Shown here: positions 35,317-44,118 of the stretch, piece after piece
Layout of the letters: the number at the start of each line of letters is the position of its first letter
Numbering within the stretch: position 1 is the stretch's first letter
The notes under the pieces: model-generated
Seen by the model: the letters and a program-made list of their open reading frames with translations, nothing else
Told to the model about the DNA's origin: nothing
The model's database searches: none
Translations under genes and position numbers: made by a program
NCBI GenBank assembly: GCA_030834695.1
Contig: JAUQXK010000031.1
Location: forward strand, 108,568-172,567
Reading direction: 5' to 3'
Origin: Desulfobacterales bacterium
Lineage (GTDB): Bacteria > Desulfobacterota > Desulfobacteria > Desulfobacterales > SpSt-501
DNA length: 64,000 nucleotides

Positions 35317-36401
35317 CTTCGCATTGGCCCGACCCGCTCCTCAACTTCCAGGATGGCCTGCAGCAGGACCTTCTCGTCAACCGCACGGGTTAGATTATGA
35401 GCCGAGCTGCCCTTGGCGCAGGTCAGGCACAGCCCCTCCCGGAAGCGAGGGTTCTCCGAATCGACGATTCCCAGCTCCGCCAGGGTGATGGGAAGCCCCA
35501 GCTGCGAGAAAAAGGAGATCAGCCGGTTCAATTCGGCTTCGTTTCGTTCCAGGCATGCTTGAACGACTAAACCATAAGACACCACCTCGCCGTGAAGGTA
35601 GTGGTGCACCTGCGGCAGGATGGTCAACCCGTAGAGCAATGCGTGCGCCAAGGCGACCCGGAAGGTCCTCCCGCCGATGCCACCGATGACCCCGGCCATC
35701 AGGATGTTGGCCTCGATCATCTTCTCCGCAGCCGGGGAGTTTTTGCCGGCGTCCACGTCCTGCTTGGCCGCCAGGCCGCATTCGAAGATGGTTTCCTTAA
35801 CCTGGGTTGAAAGCGCCAGGGCCGCCTGAAGCGAAGGCGGCGGATCCGGCGTCTGGTCGTAGGTCGGTTTGCCCTCGTACCATTTGGCCAGGGTATCTCC
35901 CATGCCGGCGGCAAGCAGCCGCGAGGGAGCGGCCGCTACGATCGCGGAATCGACCAGCACCAGTTCGGCGGCTTTACCGTTGATGGTATCGGTGCGGATG
36001 CCGTTTTCATAGATGACCGACACCGTGGACGCGGCCGAGCAGGTGGCGGCGCTCGTAGGAATGGTCACCAGCGGAAGGTCGAGCCGACCGGCGACCGCCC
36101 GAGCCGTGTCGATCGCCTTGCCCCCGCCGGTTCCGACGATGAAATCCACCTTCTCGGAACGGCCGATCTCAGTCAAACGCGCGACTTCAGTCAGACTGCA
36201 CTCCACCCCGAACAACGTGAAGCACGGGGCAAGGCCCAATGACTGCAGCGGTTCTTCCAAAAGAGGCCGGAGGATGGAAAGGACGAGTTCGTCGCACAGG
36301 ATCATGGGCCGGCGGCCATAACCCTCCAATTGGGAGCCTGCCTCGGCCAGCACCCCCGGACGCTGAACATACCGTTTCGGGCCTAAATAAATGTCGGTCA
36401 T
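35313..36401 (-). CDS. GldA-like iron-containing glycerol/polyol dehydrogenase
   Basis: 362 aa. Fe-ADH/GldA signatures: MTDIYLGPKRYVQRPGVL, VDFIVGTGGGKAIDTARAVA (NAD site), TIPTSAATCSAASTVSVIY, LLAAGMGDTLAKWYE and HALLYGLTILPQVHHYLHGE with the metal-binding histidines. It should be an NAD-dependent dehydrogenase in the cytoplasm with a zinc or iron site. Family members act on glycerol or related polyols. It is the second gene in a block between DUF523-DUF1722 (15 bp away) and the SDR-DUF2867 gene (overlap). Confidence 0.8.
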   Translation of the reverse strand: MTDIYLGPKRYVQRPGVLAEAGSQLEGYGRRPMILCDELVLSILRPLLEEPLQSLGLAPCFTLFGVECSLTEVARLTEIGRSEKVDFIVGTGGGKAIDTARAVAGRLDLPLVTIPTSAATCSAASTVSVIYENGIRTDTINGKAAELVLVDSAIVAAAPSRLLAAGMGDTLAKWYEGKPTYDQTPDPPPSLQAALALSTQVKETIFECGLAAKQDVDAGKNSPAAEKMIEANILMAGVIGGIGGRTFRVALAHALLYGLTILPQVHHYLHGEVVSYGLVVQACLERNEAELNRLISFFSQLGLPITLAELGIVDSENPRFREGLCLTCAKGSSAHNLTRAVDEKVLLQAILEVEERVGPMRR

Positions 36402-36416
36402 TTCCGGATCTCCGTT

Positions 36417-37367
36417 TCACGCATGGTTCCGCAGCTTCAGCGCCACGGGGTGTGGATTCAGATACGTTTGCTGCTGAAGGTAAGGCTGATGGTATTTCCG
36501 CACGTAATGGTTCAATAGGGTCACTGGCACGATCAGCGGCAGATACCCCCGGCTGTACTGGTCCAGCACCTCCAGCAACTCCTGTTTTTCGTCGGCGCTG
36601 AGCTGCCGCTTGAAGTAGCCCATGATGTGCTGCAGGACGTTCACATTTTTTTTGGTGGTGGCTTTGAGTCGCAGGGCCTCGATCAGCAGTTTTTCATACC
36701 CCTGGTAGACGTCCTCGGCGGGCATCCCCCTGCCCTCGGCCACCAGCTTCCCCATCAATTTGGCATGCGCCGGGCTGTGCGCCAGAATGAGCAACTTGTG
36801 GCGGGTGTGAAAATCGACCAGGTGGTTCATGTTCGCCGGCCGGGTGAGGGTTTCGCGCCAGCGCTTCAGGGTGAAGATCTGCTCGATGAACATCTCGCGC
36901 AGGTTGGCGTCGTTGAGACGCCCTTCCTCCTCCACCGGCAGCAGCGGGAAGTGTCGCGTAAACGCCCGGGCGAACACCCCGACCCCCTTTTTCTCGGCCA
37001 TGCCTTTGGCGTTGTATACCTTCACCCGCATCAACCCGCTGCTGGGAGAATCTTTCTTGAAGACGAAGCCGCAGAGATTCTCCTTCTCGAGCTCCCGCAC
37101 CCTGCGCTCGGCCCAGGCGATCATGCGCTCCGTATGGTCCACCTGGCTGCGGGTGGTCATAAGGCGCGGGTTATCGGGATCTCCCACCAGCCGAAAGGTC
37201 TCCCGCGGAATGGGGAAGCCCGCCTCCACTTCAGGGCACACCGGCACAAACTCAAAGTATTCGCCCAGAATGCCGGTGATGTAGTGATCGTGCTTGTGGC
37301 TCCCGTCGAAACGCACCGGCTGGCCGAGCAGGCATGCGCTGACCCCGATCCGAATCCGGTTTTCCAT
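36417..37367 (-). CDS. DUF523-DUF1722 protein (YbgA-like)
   Basis: 316 aa from an ATG behind AGGGAG; the frame is open 40 codons further upstream. N-terminal DUF523 (RIGVSACLLGQPVRFDG, VCPEVEAGFPIPRETF, SPSSG) is joined to C-terminal DUF1722 (MNHLVDFHTRHKLLILAHSP, YLPLIVPVTLLNHYVRKY, PYLQQQTYLNPHP). In E. coli the DUF1722 gene ybgA sits directly before the photolyase gene phrB. Here the protein heads a same-strand block that ends in a photolyase, so a DNA-damage link is suggested by context. The biochemical role is unknown. Confidence 0.85.
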   Translation of the reverse strand: MENRIRIGVSACLLGQPVRFDGSHKHDHYITGILGEYFEFVPVCPEVEAGFPIPRETFRLVGDPDNPRLMTTRSQVDHTERMIAWAERRVRELEKENLCGFVFKKDSPSSGLMRVKVYNAKGMAEKKGVGVFARAFTRHFPLLPVEEEGRLNDANLREMFIEQIFTLKRWRETLTRPANMNHLVDFHTRHKLLILAHSPAHAKLMGKLVAEGRGMPAEDVYQGYEKLLIEALRLKATTKKNVNVLQHIMGYFKRQLSADEKQELLEVLDQYSRGYLPLIVPVTLLNHYVRKYHQPYLQQQTYLNPHPVALKLRNHA

Positions 37368-37534
37368 GCAACGACTCCCTGGAAGGCAACGATGGGCGGC
37401 AGGCCTGACAAACGCCGGCCGGCCGAACCTCATCCGGTGGATGAAGAGCGATCTTCGGCCCGAAGATGACCGTTCCATCGATAGCATAAAAATGGTAAAA
37501 GGAATACCGGCATCCGAGACTCAGGAGGCAGCCC

Positions 37535-37963
37535 ATGTTGGCTGAAATGAAGCAATTGTTGCGCGGAAAGACCCTCTGCGTTCTGGCCACCCTCGCCGGC
37601 GGCAAACCCCACTGCTCGCTGATGGCCTATGTCGCGAATAAAGACGGCACTGAAATCTACATGGCGACGCATCGCTCGACGCGGAAATTCAGAAATATTA
37701 CCGATAACCCGGCGGTAAGCATCCTGATCGACACGCGCGAAGAAGCCCTTCCCCACCTCGCTCGGGCCCTGACCGTCGGGGGGACCTGCATCCGGATTGA
37801 AGACGATGTCCGCAAACAGCTGGTCCGCAACCAGCTATTGGCCGCCCACCCCCATCTCGAAGACTTCCTCTCGCACCAAGAGAACGAGATGCTGCGCGTG
37901 AGAATCGAATCCTTCCTGCTGCTCAAAGGATTGACCGAGGCTTACCACGCCACCCTGGCATGA
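37535..37963 (+). CDS. Pyridoxamine 5'-phosphate oxidase-like FMN-binding protein
   Basis: 142 aa from an ATG behind AGGAGG. The split-barrel flavin-binding fold shows as LRGKTLCVLATLAGGKPHCSLMAYV, EIYMATHRSTRKFRNITDNPAVSILIDTR. Small proteins of this family bind FMN, F420 or heme and act as flavin reductases or oxidases. It is too short and too divergent to be true PdxH. It is transcribed away from the DUF523-DUF1722 gene. Confidence 0.75.
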   Translation: MLAEMKQLLRGKTLCVLATLAGGKPHCSLMAYVANKDGTEIYMATHRSTRKFRNITDNPAVSILIDTREEALPHLARALTVGGTCIRIEDDVRKQLVRNQLLAAHPHLEDFLSHQENEMLRVRIESFLLLKGLTEAYHATLA

Positions 37964-38092
37964 AGGCCGTCGATTTTAACCGGTTCCCCCGGCGCGACCG
38001 CTCCTGTGCGCCCAGGCCCGAGGCCGGGATCGGACAAACGTTACCGCCGCAGCGGCCAGCAGCGCACGCCGTTGCAGGCCCCCGTCGAATTT

Positions 38093-38470
38093 TTAGGATT
38101 GCCCGCCGCCGATTAAGGGCAATTCCTTTTCGAGGCTGAAAAACATCAGGAACTTGGGCTCTTCATTGTCGTCGGTATATTTTCGGCGCTTGATCTTCTG
38201 AATGAGCTCGGGGTTGTTCTCTTCGCGCAGCTTCTTGAGAAACAGGCGCTTGCCGTTGTATCCGGGCCCGTTTTCGATGAAAAGGAAAGTCGCATAGGGA
38301 TTGGATTGCAGGTTGTGATGCGTCAACCGATCACGCATGATGAATGCCATGCTGCCGTCTTCCATGAAATGCGGGCGCGAATAAACCGCCGCATCCACCT
38401 TCCCGGAGCCATCCGCCGTGGCCAGCACGCCGATGCCTTTCTTTTGTTCAAAATAATCCTTCAACGCCAT
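38093..38470 (-). CDS. Pyridoxamine 5'-phosphate oxidase family protein
   Basis: 125 aa from an ATG behind GAAGGAGG. It is a second split-barrel protein (KGIGVLATADGSGKVDAAVYSRPHFMEDGSMAFIMRDRLTHHNLQSNPYATFLFIENG), with a C-terminal stretch typical of the general-stress FMN-binding type. The sequence differs clearly from the one at 37535, so this is not a recent duplication. The substrate is unknown. Confidence 0.75.
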   Translation of the reverse strand: MALKDYFEQKKGIGVLATADGSGKVDAAVYSRPHFMEDGSMAFIMRDRLTHHNLQSNPYATFLFIENGPGYNGKRLFLKKLREENNPELIQKIKRRKYTDDNEEPKFLMFFSLEKELPLIGGGQS

Positions 38471-38633
38471 GGTATAATCCTCCTTCGATTGCCTTGCGCT
38501 TCTTGTTGCGACGGTTCAATATAATGCAGGCGTTTGAAATGCAAAGCGGGCATCCGCTGCGAGGGCCACTTCGCCGTCTTCCGGGGAGGCGCTGATGCCG
38601 GGTGGTTGAAACGAGCTTGCACCACGTCATGGG

Positions 38634-39515
38634 TCAGGCGCGCCGGGAGCCAAGCGTCGTCAGGAACACGCCTGAAGACACGAGAATCGCGCCGATCAGC
38701 AGAGAAGCAGTCAACGGCTCGTCCAGGATCAAATAGGCGAGGAAGACTGCACTGACCGGTACGAAATTTATAAACAGACCGGCGCGCATGGGCCCGATGC
38801 GTTTTATCCCTTCATAGTACCATACGAAGCCGAGCACGGTCCCAAAAAAACCCAGGTAAAAGATGCTGACCCACGCTGAAAACGAATAGGACCCGAAGTC
38901 CCCAAGGCCTTCCAGCATGGCAGGGGGAAAAAGGCACACCGCCCCGATCACCGAACTGTAGGTCACCGCCACCAGCGGAGACAGATTGGACATCACGGAC
39001 TTGCCGAGCAGGGAGTAGCTCACCCAACTGGCCACACAGCCGAAAATGTACAGCTCCCCCCACCCGAAGCCGCCCCCCAGGCCGGATAGAAATTCCCCGC
39101 GCGTGATCACGGTGATCGCACCGGTTACCGAAACCAGAATGCCGGTTGCCTTCACCAGGTTGAGACTCTCACGAAATATCAAGGCAGACAGAATCGCTAT
39201 GAAAATCGGGTTGTTGGCAATGATTATGGATGCGCGGCCGGCCTCGATCAACTTAAGCCCCTTCAAGAAAAAGACATTGTAGAGAAAGATCCCCGTCATC
39301 CCCATAAGGAACAGCGGGATGAGAAGGTGCGGTCGCGGCAGCATCAGTCTCTTTTCGCTTTGTAACGTAATCGCAATCAGGAAGATCGAAGCGACCAGAA
39401 AACGCAGAAATGCACCGGAAAAAGGCCCGACCTCCAATGCCAGTCTACGCCCGGCAATGAAAGTCCCGCCCCAGAAGACGGCCATCAATAATAGTTTTAT
39501 GTAGGTGCAAAACAT
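38634..39515 (-). CDS. EamA/DMT-family drug/metabolite transporter
   Basis: About 293 aa with ten hydrophobic segments arranged as two EamA repeats (first: KLLLMAVFWGGTFIAGRRLAL; second starts near WGELYIFGCVASWVSYSLL). It is an inner-membrane exporter or importer of a small metabolite, cargo unknown. ATGs at 39524 and 39515 are both possible; the track upstream is open but hydrophilic and overlaps the promoter side of the diverging acyl-CoA dehydrogenase gene. Confidence 0.8.
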   Translation of the reverse strand: MFCTYIKLLLMAVFWGGTFIAGRRLALEVGPFSGAFLRFLVASIFLIAITLQSEKRLMLPRPHLLIPLFLMGMTGIFLYNVFFLKGLKLIEAGRASIIIANNPIFIAILSALIFRESLNLVKATGILVSVTGAITVITRGEFLSGLGGGFGWGELYIFGCVASWVSYSLLGKSVMSNLSPLVAVTYSSVIGAVCLFPPAMLEGLGDFGSYSFSAWVSIFYLGFFGTVLGFVWYYEGIKRIGPMRAGLFINFVPVSAVFLAYLILDEPLTASLLIGAILVSSGVFLTTLGSRRA

Positions 39516-39678
39516 GGGAGACATCCACTCGATCGAGGGTGCAAGCGCGAGTGTGTAGCACGAACCTCGCAGGTTGTCTATCTGGTCGCCCCACGCGGCT
39601 GGCCGCCTTGCGCTGCGGTGTTTCATCCGATATAAGTTCGATACGACTTTCCCGATCTCGCCAACGGAGGTAATCGCC

Positions 39679-41001
39679 ATGCTCGGTTTTCGTTTGACGC
39701 CGGAACAAATTGAAATCCAGAAATGGGCGCGCGATTTCGCTTTGCGGGAAATTCTGCCCGTTGCCTGGTACTATGATACGGTCGATGACACCCCGCTTCC
39801 GGTGCTGAAAAAGGCCTGGCAGGCGGGCATCATGAACGCCGACATCCCCCGGGAGTACGGTGGCAAGGGCTGCAGCCTGCTGGAAAACGTCCTGATCACC
39901 GAGGAACTCGCCGCGGCGTGCGCGGGGCTGGCCACCACCATTTTCGACAACTCGCTCGGCATGGAGCCCTTGCGGCTGTCGACCAATACGGCGCTCAGGC
40001 AAAAGTACTTCACCGAGATCGCGCGGAGCTTCAAGCTCATCTGCTTTGCCACATCCGAGCCGACGATGGGCTCGGATGTCTCGGGCATCCGCTGCCTGGC
40101 CCGGCGCGACGGCGAGGACTACGTCCTCAACGGCACCAAGTATTGGATCACGAACGGCGGGCTGGCCGACTACATGTCCGTGTTTGCCACCGTTGACCCG
40201 GCCCAGAAGCACGGCGGGATCTGCGCGTTCGTCGTTGAAAAGGACTGGGAGGGGGTCTCGATCGGACGCCGCATCCCCAAGCTCGGCCAGCGCGGATCGA
40301 ACACCGTTGGGATTCGCTTCAAGGACGTGCGCGTCCCGAAGGAAAATATATTGGCGCCGCCGGGTGAAGGATTTGCCCTGGCCATGAAAACCTTCGCGCG
40401 CACGCGCCCGGCCATCGGGGCCTTTGCCGTGGGCGCGGCCCGCTCGGCAATGGAATTCGCCATCGACTACGCCAAACGTCGGCAGGCTTTCGGTACCGCG
40501 ATCGCCAACTTCCAGGCCATCCAGCACAAGATCGCCGACATGTACCAGAAGGTTGAAACAGCGCGCCTTTTGGTCTGGAAAGCCGCCTGGGAGGCGGATC
40601 AGGGTATGGACCCCACCATCGCCGCCTCCGTTTCCAAGCTTTACGCCAGCGAAATCGCCCTTGAAGTGGCCAACGAGGCGCTGCAGGTCTTCGCCGGATA
40701 CGGCTACACCAAAATGTTCCCGATCGAGAAGATCCAACGCGACTGTCGGCTGTTCCGCATCTACGAGGGCACCAGCGAGGTTCAGCGCATTATTCTGTCC
40801 GGATTTGCATTAGGCGATTACCGGCCGGTAATGCCTCCGCTCGATGACCTTCCCATCCATCTGAACCGGGACAGCGTCAATGGGGAGCCGGGAACGACCG
40901 TTTGGCGCTGCCGCATCTGCGGCCATGTGCATTACGGGGATGAGCCGCCGGATGATTGTCCGTATTGTTTTTACCCGAAATCGGCTTTCAAGAAAGCCTG
41001 A
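39679..41001 (+). CDS. Acyl-CoA dehydrogenase with C-terminal rubredoxin domain
   Basis: 440 aa from an ATG behind ACGGAGG. A full acyl-CoA dehydrogenase comes first: FATSEPTMGSDVSG (FAD site), KRRQAFGTAIANFQAIQHKIADM, and IYEGTSEVQRII with the catalytic Glu position. A 35-residue rubredoxin-like tail follows (WRCRICGHVHYGDEPPDDC, PYC) with two CxxC pairs. The tail should bind one iron and could pass electrons from the flavin, or accept them, without ETF. It is transcribed divergently from the EamA gene. The fusion is seen in anaerobes; the acyl substrate is not predictable. Confidence 0.85.
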   Translation: MLGFRLTPEQIEIQKWARDFALREILPVAWYYDTVDDTPLPVLKKAWQAGIMNADIPREYGGKGCSLLENVLITEELAAACAGLATTIFDNSLGMEPLRLSTNTALRQKYFTEIARSFKLICFATSEPTMGSDVSGIRCLARRDGEDYVLNGTKYWITNGGLADYMSVFATVDPAQKHGGICAFVVEKDWEGVSIGRRIPKLGQRGSNTVGIRFKDVRVPKENILAPPGEGFALAMKTFARTRPAIGAFAVGAARSAMEFAIDYAKRRQAFGTAIANFQAIQHKIADMYQKVETARLLVWKAAWEADQGMDPTIAASVSKLYASEIALEVANEALQVFAGYGYTKMFPIEKIQRDCRLFRIYEGTSEVQRIILSGFALGDYRPVMPPLDDLPIHLNRDSVNGEPGTTVWRCRICGHVHYGDEPPDDCPYCFYPKSAFKKA

Positions 41002-41044
41002 AATTCATTTCAGGAAAGACGGGGGAACGCGGGCAATGACCCGG

Positions 41045-41809
41045 TTATTGGCCGCGTTTCGGAGAGCGCTTCCCGACGGCGGCACGGATTCGCTGAATAA
41101 CGGAAGGCGATGCGGCAACGGCGCCGCCTGCCGCAAGCGGTTTCCGGCCGGGTGGATGGGGTTTCCGGAATGAAGACTTCAGGTTTTTGTTCAACGTCTC
41201 CATGCGGATCCGGTAAGCGCCGGGAATGCCCGAATGTCGGGCCAAATAGCGGCTTAGTTCCATTGAATGCTCGACGAATCGGCCCTTAACCATCTCCTCC
41301 GCCAGGGAGAGTTTGAAGGCGAAGTTGTTCTTGGAGTCCTGAAACAGTCCTGCTGCCAAACGGTCGACGGCATCCACCAGCTCTTGGGGCGGATTCAACT
41401 GAACCAAACAATGGGCCATGGCTCCGATGATGTGATGGGGTGAGTATCCCCGCCGGATCAAAATGCTGAACTCCTCCAGCGCGTTGCCGTAGCGGCACAT
41501 CGCATGAAGGGCATGGGCCGAACCAGCCAAATCGTCTACAGAGGCATCGTCGCACCACCCCTGCCGTATAACGGCGATTTGTTCATCGGAGAGCTGTTCG
41601 AGCTCATCGGGGACAGTGCAGACCAACTCGGCTTCGAGCTGTTGGATCTGCTGCTCAATGGCGTTCTTGATGTCCGGCGGGAGTTGAGGCTCAGAATTAA
41701 GGCTCTTCTTGAAAAGCGCCAGCGCTTCTTCCTGGAGACCCTGAGCGCGGTAAGCGTCGGCTTCTTTGCGGATCAAGGCGCCGGTAATTTTTCCCAACAT
41801 TCTATTCAT
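41045..41809 (-). CDS. TPR-like helical protein of unknown function
   Basis: 254 aa, soluble and helical. A single TPR-like unit lies near the start (ADAYRAQGLQEEALALFKKSLNSEPQLP). Further helical repeats (GSAHALHAMCRYGNALEEFSILIRRG, HHIIGAMAHCLVQL) and a basic tail (VIQRIRAAVGKRSPKRGQ) follow. Similar helical proteins occur in Desulfobacterota without an assigned role. It converges with the acyl-CoA dehydrogenase gene and has no operon partner. Confidence 0.6.
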   Translation of the reverse strand: MNRMLGKITGALIRKEADAYRAQGLQEEALALFKKSLNSEPQLPPDIKNAIEQQIQQLEAELVCTVPDELEQLSDEQIAVIRQGWCDDASVDDLAGSAHALHAMCRYGNALEEFSILIRRGYSPHHIIGAMAHCLVQLNPPQELVDAVDRLAAGLFQDSKNNFAFKLSLAEEMVKGRFVEHSMELSRYLARHSGIPGAYRIRMETLNKNLKSSFRKPHPPGRKPLAAGGAVAASPSVIQRIRAAVGKRSPKRGQ

Positions 41810-42068
41810 CTTGTATTATGAATTAACTTCGGTGCCTGTGATGAGTGAAGCTTGGCTGCAGCGGAGCAGCTGCAGATTATATTAGCATTTTCTCTTTGCT
41901 TTCGCCAGCCCCTGTGCAAAAATTTTTAATCGTCCGGCTCCAAGGCGCGACCAGCGGTTGACGGCAAACGGCCTTTTCTAATTGTAAACGTTTTTCGGAT
42001 TCATCCGTCTAATCGGGTCAGGAGCATGTGGAGTGATTGGTTAACACGCAACCCTGAGAGTGTTTGGG

Positions 42069-42434
42069 ATGAAAAAAACCATCGCGGCATTCATCGCCTT
42101 ATTGGCGCTGCTTCTGGCCATTCCGTGGGCCAGCAACGCCGGCCACGGTCATCATGGCCACACCCGCGTATTCGTCGGCGGCAGTTTTTGGGTCGGCCCT
42201 CCGCCTTTCTGGGGCCCTGCGCCATGGTACCCGCGATACTATTACGGCGGGCCGGTCTATTACGGTCCACCCCCCGCATTCGTCCAGCCGCCCGGCGGAT
42301 ATATCCAGCGCGGCCAAGAAGAATCGGACTACTGGTATTACTGCGACAACCCGCAAGGCTACTACCCGTACGTTAAATCCTGCCCGGGGGGCTGGATGAA
42401 AGTGGTTCCGGAAACCGTTCCTCCCAATCGTTGA
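42069..42434 (+). CDS. Exported Pro/Tyr/Gly-rich protein
   Basis: 121 aa. A signal peptide (MKKTIAAFIALLALLLAIPW) is followed by GHGHHGHTRVFVGGSFWVGP, a Pro/Tyr-rich stretch (PRYYYGGPVYYGPPPAF) and a conserved end (YYCDNPQGYYPYVKSCPGGW). This tail is widespread in small proteobacterial envelope proteins of unknown function. It is first in a likely three-gene operon with two lipoproteins. The open frame begins with a GTG at 42060; the ATG is preferred. Confidence 0.7.
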   Translation: MKKTIAAFIALLALLLAIPWASNAGHGHHGHTRVFVGGSFWVGPPPFWGPAPWYPRYYYGGPVYYGPPPAFVQPPGGYIQRGQEESDYWYYCDNPQGYYPYVKSCPGGWMKVVPETVPPNR

Positions 42435-42459
42435 CGGGCACTAACGAGGAGTCATCCAG

Positions 42460-43035
42460 ATGAAACGTTCGCTATGGATACCGTTGTGGCTGGCCGTGCT
42501 GACAGCCAGCGGGTGTGCGACCATCCCGCCCGGCCCGAGTGTCATGGTGATGCCCGGCCAAGGCAAGTCGTTTGAGACGTTTCAGGCCGATGATTTCACC
42601 TGCCGGGAGTGGGCGCAGAACCGGGCGGGCTGGCAGGCAAACGAAACCGTGAACCAGAACCTTGCCGGCGGAGCCGTCGCAGGAGGGGTGCTCGGGGCTG
42701 CGGCAGGCGCTCTGATCGGGGCCGCGTCGGGCAACGTCGGCCCGGGAGCGGCCATCGGCGCTGGAGCGGGTCTCCTTGCCGGAGCCGCCATGGCCCACAA
42801 CCAGGCCTACGGATCCGGGTGGGAGGTCCAACGTCGATACGACAATGCCTACCAACAGTGTATGTATGCCAAGGGCAACCAGATCCCGTCGGTGGAGCCG
42901 TCACCGGTGCGCAGCCGCTACGTCCCCCCGCCACCGCCACCGCGGCGTTATTCATCCACTGGGTACATGCCAAGCCCGCCACCGCCGCCTCCGGCGAACT
43001 ATTATCCAGGGCAGTCTTCCGCGCGGATATACTAG
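42460..43035 (+). CDS. Glycine-zipper lipoprotein
   Basis: 191 aa. The lipobox is LTASGC near residue 19. After FQADDFTCREWAQ comes a glycine-zipper segment (AGGAVAGGVLGAAAGALIGA, AAIGAGAGLLAGAAMAHNQ), then a conserved RYDNAYQQCMYAKGNQ and a Pro-rich tail. Glycine-zipper proteins of this type sit in or near the outer membrane. It starts 25 bp after the Pro/Tyr-rich gene. Confidence 0.75.
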   Translation: MKRSLWIPLWLAVLTASGCATIPPGPSVMVMPGQGKSFETFQADDFTCREWAQNRAGWQANETVNQNLAGGAVAGGVLGAAAGALIGAASGNVGPGAAIGAGAGLLAGAAMAHNQAYGSGWEVQRRYDNAYQQCMYAKGNQIPSVEPSPVRSRYVPPPPPPRRYSSTGYMPSPPPPPPANYYPGQSSARIY

Positions 43036-43137
43036 GGTAAACCGTCTTAAGTGATCAGCGATTTGCCAAAACGTCGCCGATGGTTTAAGATTTGATCGAA
43101 AGTCAAAAACCATTCCTACGTTTGGAGGAGATTTAAC

Positions 43138-43794
43138 ATGCTGAAAGTATTAAAATTGGGGGTCGTATTGGTGACTCTCAGCGCGTTCGGTTGCGCTTCG
43201 ATGGGCGAAAAGGAACAGACCGGCACCGCTGTCGGCGCCGGCGCTGGAGCGGTTATCGGCGGAGTGATCGGAGCCGCCACCGGCAAGCACAATCAGCGCG
43301 AGAAAGTAGCCATCGGCGCGGCGACGGGCGCGCTGATCGGGGGCGTCCTCGGAAACCGGGTCGGAGCCTACATGGACAAACAGGAGCAGGATCTGCGCAA
43401 CGCCATGGCCTCGACCGTTTCCCAGAACAACGCCACGATCCAGCGCAACAACGAACAGATGCTGACGGCCACCTTCAAGAGCGACCTGTTCTTCGATGTC
43501 AACTCCGCCACCATCAAGCCCGGCGGATATACCGAACTCGACCGGGTGGCCAACGTTCTCAATCAATACCCGCAGACCATGATCCGGGTGGAGGGCCATA
43601 CGGACCAGACCGGAAGCGAGCAGTACAATCTTCAGCTTTCCGAGCGCCGCGCCAACGCCGTCAAAAATGCATTGAGCCAAAAGGGCATCGATCCGGCGCG
43701 AGTCTCGGCCGTGGGCATGGGCGAATGCTGCCCCGTATCTTCAGACAACGCCGCCAACCGACGGGTGTCGATCGTCCTGACCGGCCAGGCCTGA
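43138..43794 (+). CDS. OmpA-domain lipoprotein (YiaD-like)
   Basis: 218 aa from an ATG behind TTTGGAGGAG. The lipobox is LSAFGC, followed by a glycine zipper (AVGAGAGAVIGGVIGAATGK ... ATGALIGGVLGNRVGAYMD) and an OmpA-like peptidoglycan-binding domain (LFFDVNSATIKPGGYTELDR, RVEGHTDQTGSEQYNLQLSERRA, NRRVSIVL). The domain order is that of E. coli YiaD. It tethers the outer membrane to the wall. It probably shares a transcript with the two genes before it, and a hairpin follows. Confidence 0.85.
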   Translation: MLKVLKLGVVLVTLSAFGCASMGEKEQTGTAVGAGAGAVIGGVIGAATGKHNQREKVAIGAATGALIGGVLGNRVGAYMDKQEQDLRNAMASTVSQNNATIQRNNEQMLTATFKSDLFFDVNSATIKPGGYTELDRVANVLNQYPQTMIRVEGHTDQTGSEQYNLQLSERRANAVKNALSQKGIDPARVSAVGMGECCPVSSDNAANRRVSIVLTGQA

Positions 43795-43816
43795 AGCTTA
43801 CCCCTTCCACCTATTG

Positions 43817-43847
43817 AGAGCGCGGGCGGAACACCCACCCGCGCTCT
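43817..43847 (+). terminator. Hairpin terminator after OmpA lipoprotein
   Basis: The arms AGAGCGCGGG and CCCGCGCTCT are perfectly complementary with an 11-base loop, about 20 bases past the stop, followed by TGGTTT. Confidence 0.65.
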
Positions 43848-43935
43848 TGGTTTCAGCTCCCTGCCCCCGTACGCTTTTAATCAAATTCCCCCTCGGCATA
43901 CTCAGAGGCGGACGCTTCCATCTTATCGAAAGATT

Positions 43936-43972
43936 CGTATGATTAGGCAAGAATTAGACAGGATTAGGCTAC
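43936..43972 (+). promoter_or_regulatory. Putative AraC-type operator, site A
   Basis: The site reads CGTATGATTAGGCAAGAATT then AGACAGGATTAGGCTAC, 147 bases before the paoA-like ATG. By hand count about 30 of 37 positions match site B at 49121-49157, next to the AraC regulator gene. The paired AGGCAAG and AGGATT words fit two AraC half-sites one and a half turns apart. Confidence 0.6.
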
Positions 43973-44118
43973 TTGCCTTCGTTCGTCAAATAGTATAGTC
44001 ATCATCAAAGTCGCAAACAGATTTAAGGTGCCCGCACTTTGCGGGGCCATCCTCGATAAACAGCTATCTCAACCTACCTATCGCCCCATCGAATATTTCA
44101 CCTGAAATGGGAGGAACA

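Larger units (their letters stand above)
43795..44118. other. Intergenic region before aldehyde oxidoreductase operon
   Basis: 324 bases with no gene. It contains the OmpA-gene terminator (43817-43847) and, at 43936-43972, a motif shared with the promoter of the alcohol dehydrogenase gene, then a ribosome site GGGAGG for the 2Fe-2S subunit gene. Confidence 0.6.
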
